Shown here one piece after another: positions 8,830-16,813 of a DNA stretch of 53,093 nucleotides. Source of the stretch: an uncultured Bacteroides sp. (GTDB lineage: Bacteria; Bacteroidota; Bacteroidia; Bacteroidales; Bacteroidaceae); contig CASGED010000117.1 in the NCBI GenBank assembly GCA_949300425.1, forward strand, positions 1-53,093, given 5' to 3'. Position numbers and translations under genes: made by a program. Each line of letters starts with the position of its first letter. The first letter of the stretch is position 1. The notes under the pieces are model-generated. The model searched no databases, was not told the DNA's origin, and saw nothing but the letters and a program-made list of their open reading frames with translations.

Positions 8830-9126
8830 GTACTTTTTCTTTCGCTTGTCCGAAAGAAAAAGATACCAAAAAGAAAGGACCCCGTCTGCACTTCCGGGGC
8901 TACTCCGGATGCCTTGCGGTGTTTTTACACTGACACCGCGCAGCCTGCGCCTAAGCGGAGGGACGTTAAGCGGAGAGGCTGTTTTTGCGTGAAGAACGGC
9001 ACTCTGTCTGAGCGAAGCGAGTTTTGTGCCGTTTAGCAAAAACAGCCTCGGAGTAGTCCCGGAGATTCAGCGCTTGATTTTTTCTTTTGGTAGCTTTTCT
9101 TTTGCATCAAGGCAAAAGAAAAGTAC
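8830..9126. repeat. 297-bp nested palindromic element
   Basis: The outer ends are inverted copies of each other: GTACTTTTTCTTT at 8830 and, inverted, GTACTTTTCTTTT ending at 9126, with similarity continuing about 45 bp inward. Each end also folds on itself perfectly (CTTTTTCTTTCG with CGAAAGAAAAAG on the left; CTTTTCTTTTGC with GCAAAAGAAAAG on the right). Further in, CCGGGGCTACTCCGG pairs with CGGAGTAGTCCCGG. In the centre, GGCTGTTTTTGC pairs with GCAAAAACAGCC. It fills the space between the ATPase and the DUF2807 gene. Small open frames inside it have no independent support. I believe similar elements recur in other Bacteroides genomes, but that is from memory. Confidence 0.8.
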
Positions 9127-9129
9127 ACA

Positions 9130-9801
9130 TCAGCTAATCTGTCTTCCGTCGAAGAACTTCACGATACGCTTGGTCAGCTTCGCCTGATCCTCATTGTGGG
9201 TTACCATGACGATGGTGCGGCCGTCCTCCGTGTTCAGTTGCTGGAGGATTTGCATCACCTCGGCACCCATCTTCGAGTCCAAGTTACCGGTAGGCTCGTC
9301 GGCGAGGATGATTTCGGGGTTGCCGATGATGGCGCGGGCGATGGCCACACGCTGGCACTGACCGCCGGACAGTTGGGTAGGCATGTGGCGCATACGGTGG
9401 GTCATGCCTACCTTCGCCAATACTTCCTCGGCTAAGCGGTGACGCTCCTTGGCGGACATGCGACGGTAGAGCAAGGGAAGCTCCACGTTGTCAATGACGT
9501 TCAGTGTGTTAATCAGGTGGAAGGACTGGAAGACGAAGCCTAAGTTGTGGTTGCGGAAGGCGGCGAGCTGCTTGTCCTTCATGCCCGTGGTGTCCGTGCC
9601 GGCTATCTCCACCGTGCCGCTGGTGGGCGTGTCAAGCAGGCCCATGATGTTCAGCAAGGTAGACTTGCCGCATCCGGACGGTCCCATGATGCTGAGGAAA
9701 TCACCTTTTTCTACACTCAGGTTCACGTTCTCCAATGCTTGCGTTTCAATCTCGTCGGTGCGATAAATCTTGTTCACACCCGTCAGTTTAATCATTTCCA
9801 T
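9130..9801 (-). CDS. LolD/MacB-type ABC transporter ATP-binding protein
   Basis: This 223-residue ATPase has all the expected motifs: Walker A GPSGCGKST (residues 40-48), Q-loop FVFQSF (89-94), signature LSGGQ (144-148), Walker B IILADEP (164-170) and the H-loop histidine in THN (202). The size and sequence fit the LolD/MacB/FtsE group, which power permeases of the FtsX fold by mechanotransmission rather than classic substrate import. It is the only ATPase gene in the locus, which also has ten permease genes. A sigma-54-like promoter and an upstream dyad lie in the 164-bp gap before it, so it heads its own transcript. MIKLTG at 9795 is an alternative start. Confidence 0.93.
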   Translation of the reverse strand: MEMIKLTGVNKIYRTDEIETQALENVNLSVEKGDFLSIMGPSGCGKSTLLNIMGLLDTPTSGTVEIAGTDTTGMKDKQLAAFRNHNLGFVFQSFHLINTLNVIDNVELPLLYRRMSAKERHRLAEEVLAKVGMTHRMRHMPTQLSGGQCQRVAIARAIIGNPEIILADEPTGNLDSKMGAEVMQILQQLNTEDGRTIVMVTHNEDQAKLTKRIVKFFDGRQIS

Positions 9802-9842
9802 AATCTATTATTCGTTTTAAGTTATTGTTCATTTTTTAAATA

Positions 9843-9866
9843 GGGAGGCGTACAAAGGAAGCCTCC
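9843..9866 (-). other. Leader hairpin of the ATPase mRNA
   Basis: GGAGGC (9843-9848, allowing a one-base shift) and GCCTCC (9861-9866) form a 6-bp GC stem around a 12-base loop. It falls almost exactly at the predicted sigma-54 start (about 9867), so the transcript would begin with a hairpin, as in many stabilised mRNAs. Confidence 0.45.
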
Positions 9867-9877
9867 GTTCCTAATGG

Positions 9878-9893
9878 GTCAAATTCTGTGCCA
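9878..9893 (-). promoter_or_regulatory. Sigma-54-like -24/-12 promoter of the ATPase unit
   Basis: The minus strand reads TGGCACAGAATTTGAC. Compared with the sigma-54 consensus TGGCACG-N4-TTGCW, the GG element and the spacing are right. The -12 element has GA instead of GC. The predicted start is near 9867, about 66 nt before the ATPase ATG. The identical placement of an upstream dyad here and at the adaptor gene strengthens the call. Confidence 0.6.
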
Positions 9894-9936
9894 GAATTTA
9901 TAAGTGCTGATAATCAACACATAGCGCAAAAGTGAA

Positions 9937-9962
9937 GTGTCCGATAATGAACACTGTGTCCG
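9937..9962 (-). promoter_or_regulatory. Upstream activator-type dyad (copy 2)
   Basis: The plus strand reads GTGTCCGATAATGAACAC (9937-9954) followed after one base by GTGTCCG. The 18-bp part is a dyad with GTGT...ACAC ends and the extra half-site is a third GTGT. It shares most positions with the copy at 16814-16839 and, like that copy, begins exactly 44 bp upstream of the T of the TGG in its sigma-54-like promoter. It is probably an enhancer site for a sigma-54-dependent response regulator. Confidence 0.6.
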
Positions 9963-9965
9963 CTT

Positions 9966-11276
9966 TTACTCATCCCTCAACGCCTCGGTGGGCTGTATGC
10001 GGCTGATGTGGCGGGCAGGCAGGTAGACACCAACAGCCACCACCACCAGCAGGATAGCGTAGATGATGAGCGACACGATGAGGAAGTGCTGCCCGAAGTA
10101 GTCTGTCCAGTACTCCTGGCGCAGGTCCTCTCCCCAGTTCATGCCTCGGGAAAGACCTTCACTCAGCGCGTATTGCAAATAGACAAAGCAGCCGATGAAT
10201 GTAGCCACCGTGGTGAGCACCACGCCTTCGCCCAGCAGCAGGCGGACGATGTGCCCCGGCGTCCCGCCAAAGGACAGCATCACGCCTATCTCCTCCCTGC
10301 GGGTACGGGTCTGCAGCCAGAAGGTGCCCGCCACGCCCAGGCAGAGGTTGATGAGGAAGAATACCGCCACGAGCAGGTTGCGCCTATACAGCGAGGCGGA
10401 GCCGGAGAACTCCGTTTCGTCTAAGTTCTGGCGGTAGGTCTTGAGGTCGCGGGCGTAGAGGTTGCCGGCACGCAGCGTCTGGAGCATCCAAGGCTTGTAG
10501 TCGTGCAGGAAGCGATCCATGCTGACGCCTTCCTTGACGCGTATCAGTATCTGTGCGTCCATAGGGATATACCCCCTCGCCTCTTCTTCACCCATAGGAA
10601 CGAAGGCCACGGCCATCGGGCGCCGCTCGCTGCTGTACTTGACGGTGCCCACCGCTCCCACAATGTCCGTGTAGGTGGTGTCCTTCTCATTATAGCGCCA
10701 GAAGCGTTTGCCCCGCGGGTCGTCCGTGTGGAAGTAATACTCCAACGTGTTTTCGTCCAGCACCAACTGGTTGTCGCGTGCCGGATAGTCGGACAGCTCG
10801 GCGGCAGTCATACCTTTCGTGCCGGAACGGAAGCCGTAAGTCTCGAAGAAGTGGGTGTGGGGCAGGTAGTTGATGAGGTACACGTTGGTGCTGTTCTTCG
10901 CCGTGTCGCCCGCCACCTTGTAGCTCGTGGATTGGCTGCCCTGCGAACCGGGGTAGCTGAAGCCCAGCAAAGCGGTGGTCTGCTCCACGTCGGGATGCTG
11001 GCGGGCCAGTCGCATCAAGTGCAGGTAGCTGTCCAACTTCGCCTCGTCCTTAGCGGACAGGGAATCGTAGCCGGGCGCCGAGGGCTGCAGCATGTCGAGG
11101 GACACCATGCAAAGGCGGTCGGCGTCGTAGCCAAGGGGTATCATACGGTCGTGTGTCACCACAATGACGGGGTCGAAGATGGCCCACGAAAGGATGCACA
11201 CTAATATCAGTTCGGCCAGCAGCCAAGCGTTGCGCTTGCGGCGGCTCCATAGGGTTTTCAATATCAGTCTAAACAT
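9966..11276 (-). CDS. FtsX/MacB-type ABC permease, subtype B, second pair
   Basis: This is a 436-residue permease. The frame is open upstream to 11519, but the segment before ATG 11276 is cysteine- and proline-rich noise overlapping the previous gene. All sister proteins start with the equivalent of MFRLILKTLWSRRKRNAWLL, so 11276 is chosen. A helix at about 20-40 is followed by a periplasmic domain and FtsX helices near 315-335, 355-380 and 405-425. The loop motif FWLQTRTRREEIGVMLSFGG and the end PTEALRDE place it with the first-pair B gene rather than with copies 3-5, which end in HDE or HEE. It starts 4 bp after its A partner and closes the first transcription unit. Confidence 0.87.
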   Translation of the reverse strand: MFRLILKTLWSRRKRNAWLLAELILVCILSWAIFDPVIVVTHDRMIPLGYDADRLCMVSLDMLQPSAPGYDSLSAKDEAKLDSYLHLMRLARQHPDVEQTTALLGFSYPGSQGSQSTSYKVAGDTAKNSTNVYLINYLPHTHFFETYGFRSGTKGMTAAELSDYPARDNQLVLDENTLEYYFHTDDPRGKRFWRYNEKDTTYTDIVGAVGTVKYSSERRPMAVAFVPMGEEEARGYIPMDAQILIRVKEGVSMDRFLHDYKPWMLQTLRAGNLYARDLKTYRQNLDETEFSGSASLYRRNLLVAVFFLINLCLGVAGTFWLQTRTRREEIGVMLSFGGTPGHIVRLLLGEGVVLTTVATFIGCFVYLQYALSEGLSRGMNWGEDLRQEYWTDYFGQHFLIVSLIIYAILLVVVAVGVYLPARHISRIQPTEALRDE

Positions 11277-11280
11277 ATCG

Positions 11281-12588
11281 TTACCTCCTCTCATACAATG
11301 AATTGACAATGGGTTTGCGCAGCGACAGCCAGGCGGGCACCAGGGCGGACAGCAGGTTGAGCACCACGCACAGCAGCAGGGCGCAGGCGAATACCGCCGG
11401 AGCGAACAGCATCTCGCCGCTGACGTAGGCATTGGCGCCTTGCGGAATAGCCTCCGGATAGTCGTCAAGCAGGGTGAACACCCACTCGCGGCCCACGTAG
11501 ATGAAAAGCCAGGCGACAATAAGGCCCAACAATCCGCCCAACAGGGTGAGCAGCAGGTTCTCCCACATCACTTGCCCCAACAGCTTGCCGCGCCCCGCGC
11601 CGAACGACTTGCGCACGCCCATCTCCGCCAGGCGGCTCTCCATGCGGCTCGATATCATACCCATCAGGTTGAGGGCGGGCACCAAGAGCAGCACCAGCAG
11701 CATCAGGCCGAAATAGCGCACCTTCGCCCAGAAACTGAAGTCCTGCGAGGGATAGTCCTGAAAGACGCTGAGGGCATGCGTGCGGGGCTGTTCCCACAGT
11801 ATCATCTCCCACTCGCCCTCGTGCTCTAAGTTCAGCCGGCGCGTCACGTCCTTCACCTCGGCCTGCAACGCCCGTGCCTGCGCGGCGTCTTTCACTAAGA
11901 AGGCAAGGCGGAAGCTGCCGAAGTAGGGGAAGGGAAGACTCTCCTCGCGGTAGGTGGGGTCAACGGAGTAAGGCATGTACACCTGCGCATAGGATCTGGG
12001 GGTCAGATAACTGCCGCCCCGCACCACGCCGCACACGCTGAAGCGCATGTAGGCCAGGCTGAACGTGCGTCCTACCACGCCTTCGGTGGTGCCGAACAGC
12101 CGCCGTGCCAGGTCGTCGCTGATGACCGCCGTGCGTATGCCGCTCTGCAAGTCCGCCTCGGTGAAAGGCTTCCCCTCAAGAAAACGGAGGGGGTACAGGC
12201 GGAAAAAGGCGGGATCGACCATCTTGATGCGCGGCAGGAAGTCACCGCTGCGGTCATCGGGCTGTATGTAACCCACCTGTCGCAACTGCGACCCTAACGT
12301 AGCGGTGACAAGCTCCTTGTTCTCGAGCGTCGACACCCAGTCCTGCAAGGCACTGTAGGACAAGGCCGATTGCCACGTCTGCTGCCCGTTGGTAAACTTG
12401 GCACTCTCCAGATAAAGCGTCCTGCCTCTGTTCTCTTCGGGGTAGACGGGCGCCAGCTTCACGTAATAAATCTCCGCCACAATCATCGTCATGCCGATGG
12501 CCAGCCCCGTGCCGACGATGTAGAGCGTGCTGAACAGCGGATTCTGCCGCAGCAACGCCCACGCTTGTTTCAAATACTGTTTCAACAT
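11281..12588 (-). CDS. FtsX/MacB-type ABC permease, subtype A, second pair
   Basis: This is a 435-residue permease. The start MLKQYLKQAWALLRQNPLF is followed by a helix at about 20-42. The extracytoplasmic domain opens with the NRGRTLYLES element, and FtsX helices lie near 290-312, 345-370 and 395-420. The loop motif is MESRLAEMGVRKSFGAG; Gly replaces the usual Thr of the GAT element. The recurrent AT-rich leader lies immediately before its ATG. Its B partner follows after 4 bp. Confidence 0.87.
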   Translation of the reverse strand: MLKQYLKQAWALLRQNPLFSTLYIVGTGLAIGMTMIVAEIYYVKLAPVYPEENRGRTLYLESAKFTNGQQTWQSALSYSALQDWVSTLENKELVTATLGSQLRQVGYIQPDDRSGDFLPRIKMVDPAFFRLYPLRFLEGKPFTEADLQSGIRTAVISDDLARRLFGTTEGVVGRTFSLAYMRFSVCGVVRGGSYLTPRSYAQVYMPYSVDPTYREESLPFPYFGSFRLAFLVKDAAQARALQAEVKDVTRRLNLEHEGEWEMILWEQPRTHALSVFQDYPSQDFSFWAKVRYFGLMLLVLLLVPALNLMGMISSRMESRLAEMGVRKSFGAGRGKLLGQVMWENLLLTLLGGLLGLIVAWLFIYVGREWVFTLLDDYPEAIPQGANAYVSGEMLFAPAVFACALLLCVVLNLLSALVPAWLSLRKPIVNSLYERR

Positions 12589-12600
12589 AGTTAGTATAAT

Positions 12601-12618
12601 TTTAAATGATAATTTATC
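12601..12618 (-). other. Recurrent AT-rich translation leader
   Basis: This is a third copy of the leader (minus strand GATAAATTATCATTTAAA), here before the permease ATG at 12588. Between it and the preceding stop sits a copy of the short AAATGGGAATTTA sequence. Confidence 0.5.
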
Positions 12619-12632
12619 TATTAAATTCCCAT

Positions 12633-13943
12633 TTACTCATCCCTCAACGCCTCCACGGGCAACGTGCGCGCCGCCCGGCGGACAGGGATATAGGTACCGA
12701 TGATCGCCACAAGCAAGAGCATCGCGTAACTGAGCGCGAGCACCACCGTGAAGTGGAATCCGAAACGGTTTTGCCCGTAGGCGGGATTGGGCACGAAGTA
12801 CTCGTTCATCTCCATTGTGTACAGGCCGTGGAGCCGCGCATGAAAGTACAGGAAGGGGATGACCAACACGAAAGCCACCGTCAGCAGCAGCCACGCCTCG
12901 ATGAGGAACTGCCGCACGATGCACCCCTGCGAGGCACCCATGCTACGCATCACCCCGATGTCGCCCCGGCGGGCATTGCTGCGTATCCAGAAAGTGCCCA
13001 CCATGCCCAGGAAGATGCAGAGCAGGGCAAAAGTGGTCAGGGCGTATTGCAGGCGGAGCTTGTTGGTGACACCGCTCTGCATGGCGTACGCCTCGCTCAA
13101 TGCCGAAAAGGCTTGCAAGCTGTTAAAATAGAAGTTGCCTATGGCGAGTTGCGGTTCCACCTCCTGCCGGAAGCGTTGCTTGAAGGCGGACACGTCCACA
13201 CCCGGCTTCAAGCGGAGGATGACGATGTATTGCCATGCCATGTAGGGGCTGCCTTTTATATCATTGTGCATTTTTATGAGGAGCGGATAAGGTTGCTCGT
13301 AATCGCGGTGCTTGAAGTCGCGGAACACGCCCGCCACCTCCAATGGCTCATCGCTTTCGTACACTTTCTTCCCCACGGCATCCGCAGTGCCAAAGAGACG
13401 CCGCGCCAGCCGCTCGGAGACGAACACTTTGTTGTCGGGTTGCGCAGGCAAGCGGAGGTCGCCGCCCGTGCGGGCGTCCTTCATGCCGTAGGTGCGGGGC
13501 AGGTCGCTGCCCTCCATCGTCGCGAATTCATACCTTTGGGCGTGGACGTAGCCTTCCCTCTTGTGCAGGGAGGCGGTGTCGGCAAAGACTTGCGTGCCGA
13601 TCCACGAGCCGCTGTTCGGGAAGGACGAATAAGCGGCGATGGTCCAGCTGCCCACTTCGGGCAGTTCGCGAAGGATGCGGGTGATGCGGCGGTAAGCCAC
13701 AAGGTTCATTGAGTCGGACGCCATGTCGGGGTCGTAGCTGCCGTGCGTCCTGTCATACGCGCCAATGTTCACCACGTACAGTCCTTCGGGTTCATAGCCC
13801 CGGGGAATGGCCCGGTTGGCGGTCAATACATAGATGGGGTCGATGACGGTCCAGAGGAAGAAGCCGGCAACGAGCAGTTCGAGGAATATCCACGCATTCT
13901 GGCGACGTTGGTTCCAAAGTTGGTGTAATATGGTTTGAAGCAT
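12633..13943 (-). CDS. FtsX/MacB-type ABC permease, subtype B, first pair
   Basis: This is a 436-residue permease with an N-terminal helix near 18-38 (WIFLELLVAGFFLWTVID), a periplasmic domain and three FtsX helices near 300-322, 345-368 and 405-425. The loop motif FWIRSNARRGDIGVMRSMGA is the least arginine-rich of the B set, and the end is PVEALRDE. It follows its A partner after 5 bp, and a 44-bp spacer leads to the second pair. With the second-pair B gene it forms the RDE-ending subgroup located upstream of the ATPase. Confidence 0.87.
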   Translation of the reverse strand: MLQTILHQLWNQRRQNAWIFLELLVAGFFLWTVIDPIYVLTANRAIPRGYEPEGLYVVNIGAYDRTHGSYDPDMASDSMNLVAYRRITRILRELPEVGSWTIAAYSSFPNSGSWIGTQVFADTASLHKREGYVHAQRYEFATMEGSDLPRTYGMKDARTGGDLRLPAQPDNKVFVSERLARRLFGTADAVGKKVYESDEPLEVAGVFRDFKHRDYEQPYPLLIKMHNDIKGSPYMAWQYIVILRLKPGVDVSAFKQRFRQEVEPQLAIGNFYFNSLQAFSALSEAYAMQSGVTNKLRLQYALTTFALLCIFLGMVGTFWIRSNARRGDIGVMRSMGASQGCIVRQFLIEAWLLLTVAFVLVIPFLYFHARLHGLYTMEMNEYFVPNPAYGQNRFGFHFTVVLALSYAMLLLVAIIGTYIPVRRAARTLPVEALRDE

Positions 13944-13948
13944 AAGAG

Positions 13949-15247
13949 TTATCTTTTAGTATTCAACGAATCCATTATCGGGTGACGCAACGCCCTCAGC
14001 GCGGGCACAATCGCCGACACCACATTGAGCAGCAGGCACACGCCCAACGTGCAGCCGAACACGGCGGGGCTGAACAACATCTCCGGCGTGAACGAGGTAG
14101 GGATGGCCGTATTGAAGATGTTCTCATCGAACAGCGTCAGTATCCAGTCGCTCGCCGTCCACACTATCAAGTAGGAGAACAGCAGCCCCGCCAGTCCGCC
14201 CATCAGTGTCAGCAACAGGTTCTCGCAAAGCACCTGTTCCAACAGCCTACGGCGCGTGGCCCCGTAGGCTTTGCGGATGCCCAACTCGGCGATGCGGCTG
14301 TCCATGCGCGAGGAAATCATGCCGCCCAGGTTCAGCGCGGGGATGAAGAGCAGCGCCAAGAGGATGTAGAGGAAGTCCTTGGCCAGTTCCGCCAAGTCGG
14401 GTTCCTTCGTGATGTCCTGCCGAAAGGTGCTGAGCCAATACGGGTCGGGTTGCCCCATCAGGCTGAATTCATAGTCCTTGTCCTGCTGGGAGAAGCGGCG
14501 TACGACATCCTGCACCCCGGCACGCACGGCATCCAGGTTCTCCTCATCGTCCACCAACAGATAAGCATGGACATTGCCCAACAGTCCCGGTCCTTCCTGC
14601 TGGATATATGGCAAATTGAACAACGGCACCCAAAGGTCGCCCGCCGTGGCGGGTGTGGCGTTAGAGACATCCTGCACCACGCCCAGCACCCGATAATCCT
14701 GCCCGTTGAAACTGAAATGGCGTCCCGTCACGTCCCGGATAGTGGCAAAGAGGCGTTTGGCGAGCGATTCGCCCAACACAGCCACCTTCTCCTTGGCCTC
14801 CATCTCTTCCCGTGTGAAAGCCCGCCCTTCGAGGAAACGGAAAGAGAAGACCTGCCAGAAAGCGCCATCGACATAGTGGGGTACCACCTTGAAAGGCTTC
14901 ACGTCCGTGACGGACGCTTGGCAGTTGCTCCAAATGTCAAGCACGCTGCCCGCTACGGTTTCTACGTGCGGCACATCCGCCAACAGATGCTCCATGGCCC
15001 AGTAGGTTATGCCGCTGTTGATGTTCCAGTTCTCGGGTTTGCCTTTCGGGTATCGCTTCGCAGCTTTCACCACCAAAGTTCGGTCGCGGTTATACTCCGG
15101 ATAGACGGGGGCGAACTTGACGTAGAAGATGATGAACAGTGTCATCACCAATGCAATGGACAGCCCCGTACCTATAATATATATGGTAGAGAACAGACGG
15201 TTCTGCCTGAGCAGTTCCCAGGCTTGCTTTAAGTATATACGTATCAT
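13949..15247 (-). CDS. FtsX/MacB-type ABC permease, subtype A, first pair
   Basis: This 432-residue protein is the first permease after the adaptor. A helix at residues 20-43 leads into an extracytoplasmic domain that starts with NRDRTLVVKA. FtsX helices lie near 285-305, 340-362 and 395-418. The coupling loop is MDSRIAELGIRKAYGAT. The 159-bp gap to the adaptor gene contains an inverted-repeat element (15272-15384) and a copy of the short AAATGGGAATTTAG sequence, but no promoter I can recognise, so read-through from the adaptor promoter is assumed. Confidence 0.87.
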   Translation of the reverse strand: MIRIYLKQAWELLRQNRLFSTIYIIGTGLSIALVMTLFIIFYVKFAPVYPEYNRDRTLVVKAAKRYPKGKPENWNINSGITYWAMEHLLADVPHVETVAGSVLDIWSNCQASVTDVKPFKVVPHYVDGAFWQVFSFRFLEGRAFTREEMEAKEKVAVLGESLAKRLFATIRDVTGRHFSFNGQDYRVLGVVQDVSNATPATAGDLWVPLFNLPYIQQEGPGLLGNVHAYLLVDDEENLDAVRAGVQDVVRRFSQQDKDYEFSLMGQPDPYWLSTFRQDITKEPDLAELAKDFLYILLALLFIPALNLGGMISSRMDSRIAELGIRKAYGATRRRLLEQVLCENLLLTLMGGLAGLLFSYLIVWTASDWILTLFDENIFNTAIPTSFTPEMLFSPAVFGCTLGVCLLLNVVSAIVPALRALRHPIMDSLNTKR

Positions 15248-15271
15248 AGTTTTATAAATGGGAATTTAGAT

Positions 15272-15384
15272 GGCACACAGATGACACAGATTTCACGAGA
15301 TGACCACAGATTTATTCTTTAAACCTGTAGGCGAAGCCCTTTAAAATCTGTGTAAACCTGTCTCATCAGTGTCATCTGTGTTCC
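15272..15384. repeat. 113-bp intergenic element with terminal inverted repeats
   Basis: The left end (GGCACACAGATGACACAG) matches the reverse complement of the right end at 15367-15384 with one mismatch. The centre GGCGAAGCCCTTTAAA corresponds to the centre of the 2857-2976 element. The two ends of both elements are variants of a CACAGATGACACAG / CGCAGACGACGCAG theme, so they are one family that keeps pairing while its sequence drifts. Confidence 0.65.
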
Positions 15385-15406
15385 ATGCTAACACAACGCT
15401 AAATTA

Positions 15407-16657
15407 TCATTTCTTCAGTTTCAGGCTGTTCTTGTTCTTGTAGTTACTCATGTCGCTCACTACAACCTGGTCGCCCGGCTGAAGACCGCTCACTACCTCG
15501 ACATACTCGAAGTTGGAGTCGCCCAACTGCACCTTGCGCTTGGTCAGTTCGTCATCGGACGTGCGGACAAAGAGATCGTACTCGCCACGACCCACGTAAT
15601 AGGAAGCGTTGGCGATGCGCATCACGTCTTCCTTCACGGCGTTCATCACGTAGACATCGGTTTTCAGTCCCGAACGCAGACGGCGGTGATTGTCATCCTT
15701 CAGTTGGACGGTGAAGCTGATGACACCGTTTTGCGACAAGGGGGTGACGCTGCTCACCGTGCCTTCCAGTTTCTCGCTGCCAATCTTTACAATGGCCTTT
15801 CCCCCTGCGGCAACGCGGTCGCCGTACGTATCGGCTATCTCGCCCTCCACCTTGAAGTGGCTCAAGTCAGAGATGATGGCTATCTGCGTGCCTTGCGTCA
15901 CCTGTTGGCCTATCTGGTCGTTGATGTACGTCAGGATGGCCTTGCGGGGCGAACGCACCTGGGCATCGTCTAATGTGCGCTTCATCTCGGCAAGACTCTT
16001 GCGGAAGATGCTGAGGTCGAGTTCCTGCACCTTGTATTCGGCGGCCATCACTTCCTGCTCGTTGGTGTACTGCTGACGGAGCTGCTCCAGTTCCAATTGG
16101 GCGACGTTGACACTCAGTTCGGCCTGGCGTACCTTGTCGGTGGTGCCGGAACCGATGCTGTCGAGGTATTGCTCGTTGCGTAGCTCCACCTTCATGCGGT
16201 TGAGGTTCATTTCCTTCACTTTAATCTGCATGGCCAGGTCCTTGAGCTGGGTTTCGTTATTCACCTTCAACTGCTGCAGCTGGTAGTTCTTCATCTGCTC
16301 CTCGTCCAAGAGTTTGTTGTACTCGGTCTCGGTACTCTGCAAGTCCAGCTTCAGGATGGGCGTACCTACGTCCACGCTGTCGCCTCCCTTGCGGTACACT
16401 TCCAGGATGCGGGTGTTGATGGGCGAGTTGATGATTTCCTCGAACGCCGGCACTACCTTGCCCGACGCGCTGACGCTGACCTCGATAGTTCCTTGGTCTA
16501 CAGTGGAGAAGACAAGATCGCGCTCCTTCACCCCCGTCCGCATCAATGAGATTAACACACTGACAACTACTACTCCTGCCACGGCCACAATGCCGTAACG
16601 GATTAACTTCTTGTTGCGCTCCTTGCGGCGCACTTCTTTCGGAATTTCTCTATCCAT
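15407..16657 (-). CDS. MacA/HlyD-family periplasmic adaptor of an ABC efflux system
   Basis: This 416-residue membrane-fusion protein has a short basic cytoplasmic start, an inner-membrane anchor (residues 20-43) and a first lipoyl half. A long alpha-helical hairpin at about 105-235 is rich in Gln, Leu and Glu. The second lipoyl half contains the ARSPRKAILTYINDQIG-like segment (here AQVRSPRKAI), followed by beta-barrel and membrane-proximal domains. Adaptors of this class link an inner-membrane MacB-type pump to an outer-membrane TolC-type duct. No TolC gene is in the window. It heads the locus and has its own sigma-54-like promoter. The start at 16657 agrees with the charged N-terminus typical of the family. 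Confidence 0.9.
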   Translation of the reverse strand: MDREIPKEVRRKERNKKLIRYGIVAVAGVVVVSVLISLMRTGVKERDLVFSTVDQGTIEVSVSASGKVVPAFEEIINSPINTRILEVYRKGGDSVDVGTPILKLDLQSTETEYNKLLDEEQMKNYQLQQLKVNNETQLKDLAMQIKVKEMNLNRMKVELRNEQYLDSIGSGTTDKVRQAELSVNVAQLELEQLRQQYTNEQEVMAAEYKVQELDLSIFRKSLAEMKRTLDDAQVRSPRKAILTYINDQIGQQVTQGTQIAIISDLSHFKVEGEIADTYGDRVAAGGKAIVKIGSEKLEGTVSSVTPLSQNGVISFTVQLKDDNHRRLRSGLKTDVYVMNAVKEDVMRIANASYYVGRGEYDLFVRTSDDELTKRKVQLGDSNFEYVEVVSGLQPGDQVVVSDMSNYKNKNSLKLKK

Positions 16658-16754
16658 ATCGCTGTTATTTTTATGTTTTTATCAATCTCTTTCCCAAAGT
16701 CTGCCCCATCCGCCCTACAAAAGCGAACAATGCATGCAAACTCCACCTTATAAC

Positions 16755-16771
16755 AGCGAAATCCGTGCCAA
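16755..16771 (-). promoter_or_regulatory. Sigma-54-like -24/-12 promoter of the adaptor unit
   Basis: The minus strand reads TTGGCACGGATTTCGCT. This fits YTGGCACG-N4-TTGCW at every defined position except one (TCGC for TTGC), with the invariant GG and GC at the right distance. The predicted start is near 16744, giving a leader of about 87 nt before the adaptor ATG at 16657. Confidence 0.7.
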
Positions 16772-16813
16772 AAACCTAAAACACTGAAACACAACGAATA
16801 GACCAAATTCGAA

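Noticed and set aside
8821-9039. Small protein-coding gene in the ATPase/DUF2807 gap
   Set aside because: The frame is made entirely of the nested palindromic element and has no start context of its own.
11277-11519. N-terminal extension of the second-pair B permease
   Set aside because: The extension is Cys/Pro-rich, overlaps the end of the previous permease and is absent in all sister proteins, which begin at the equivalent of 11276.
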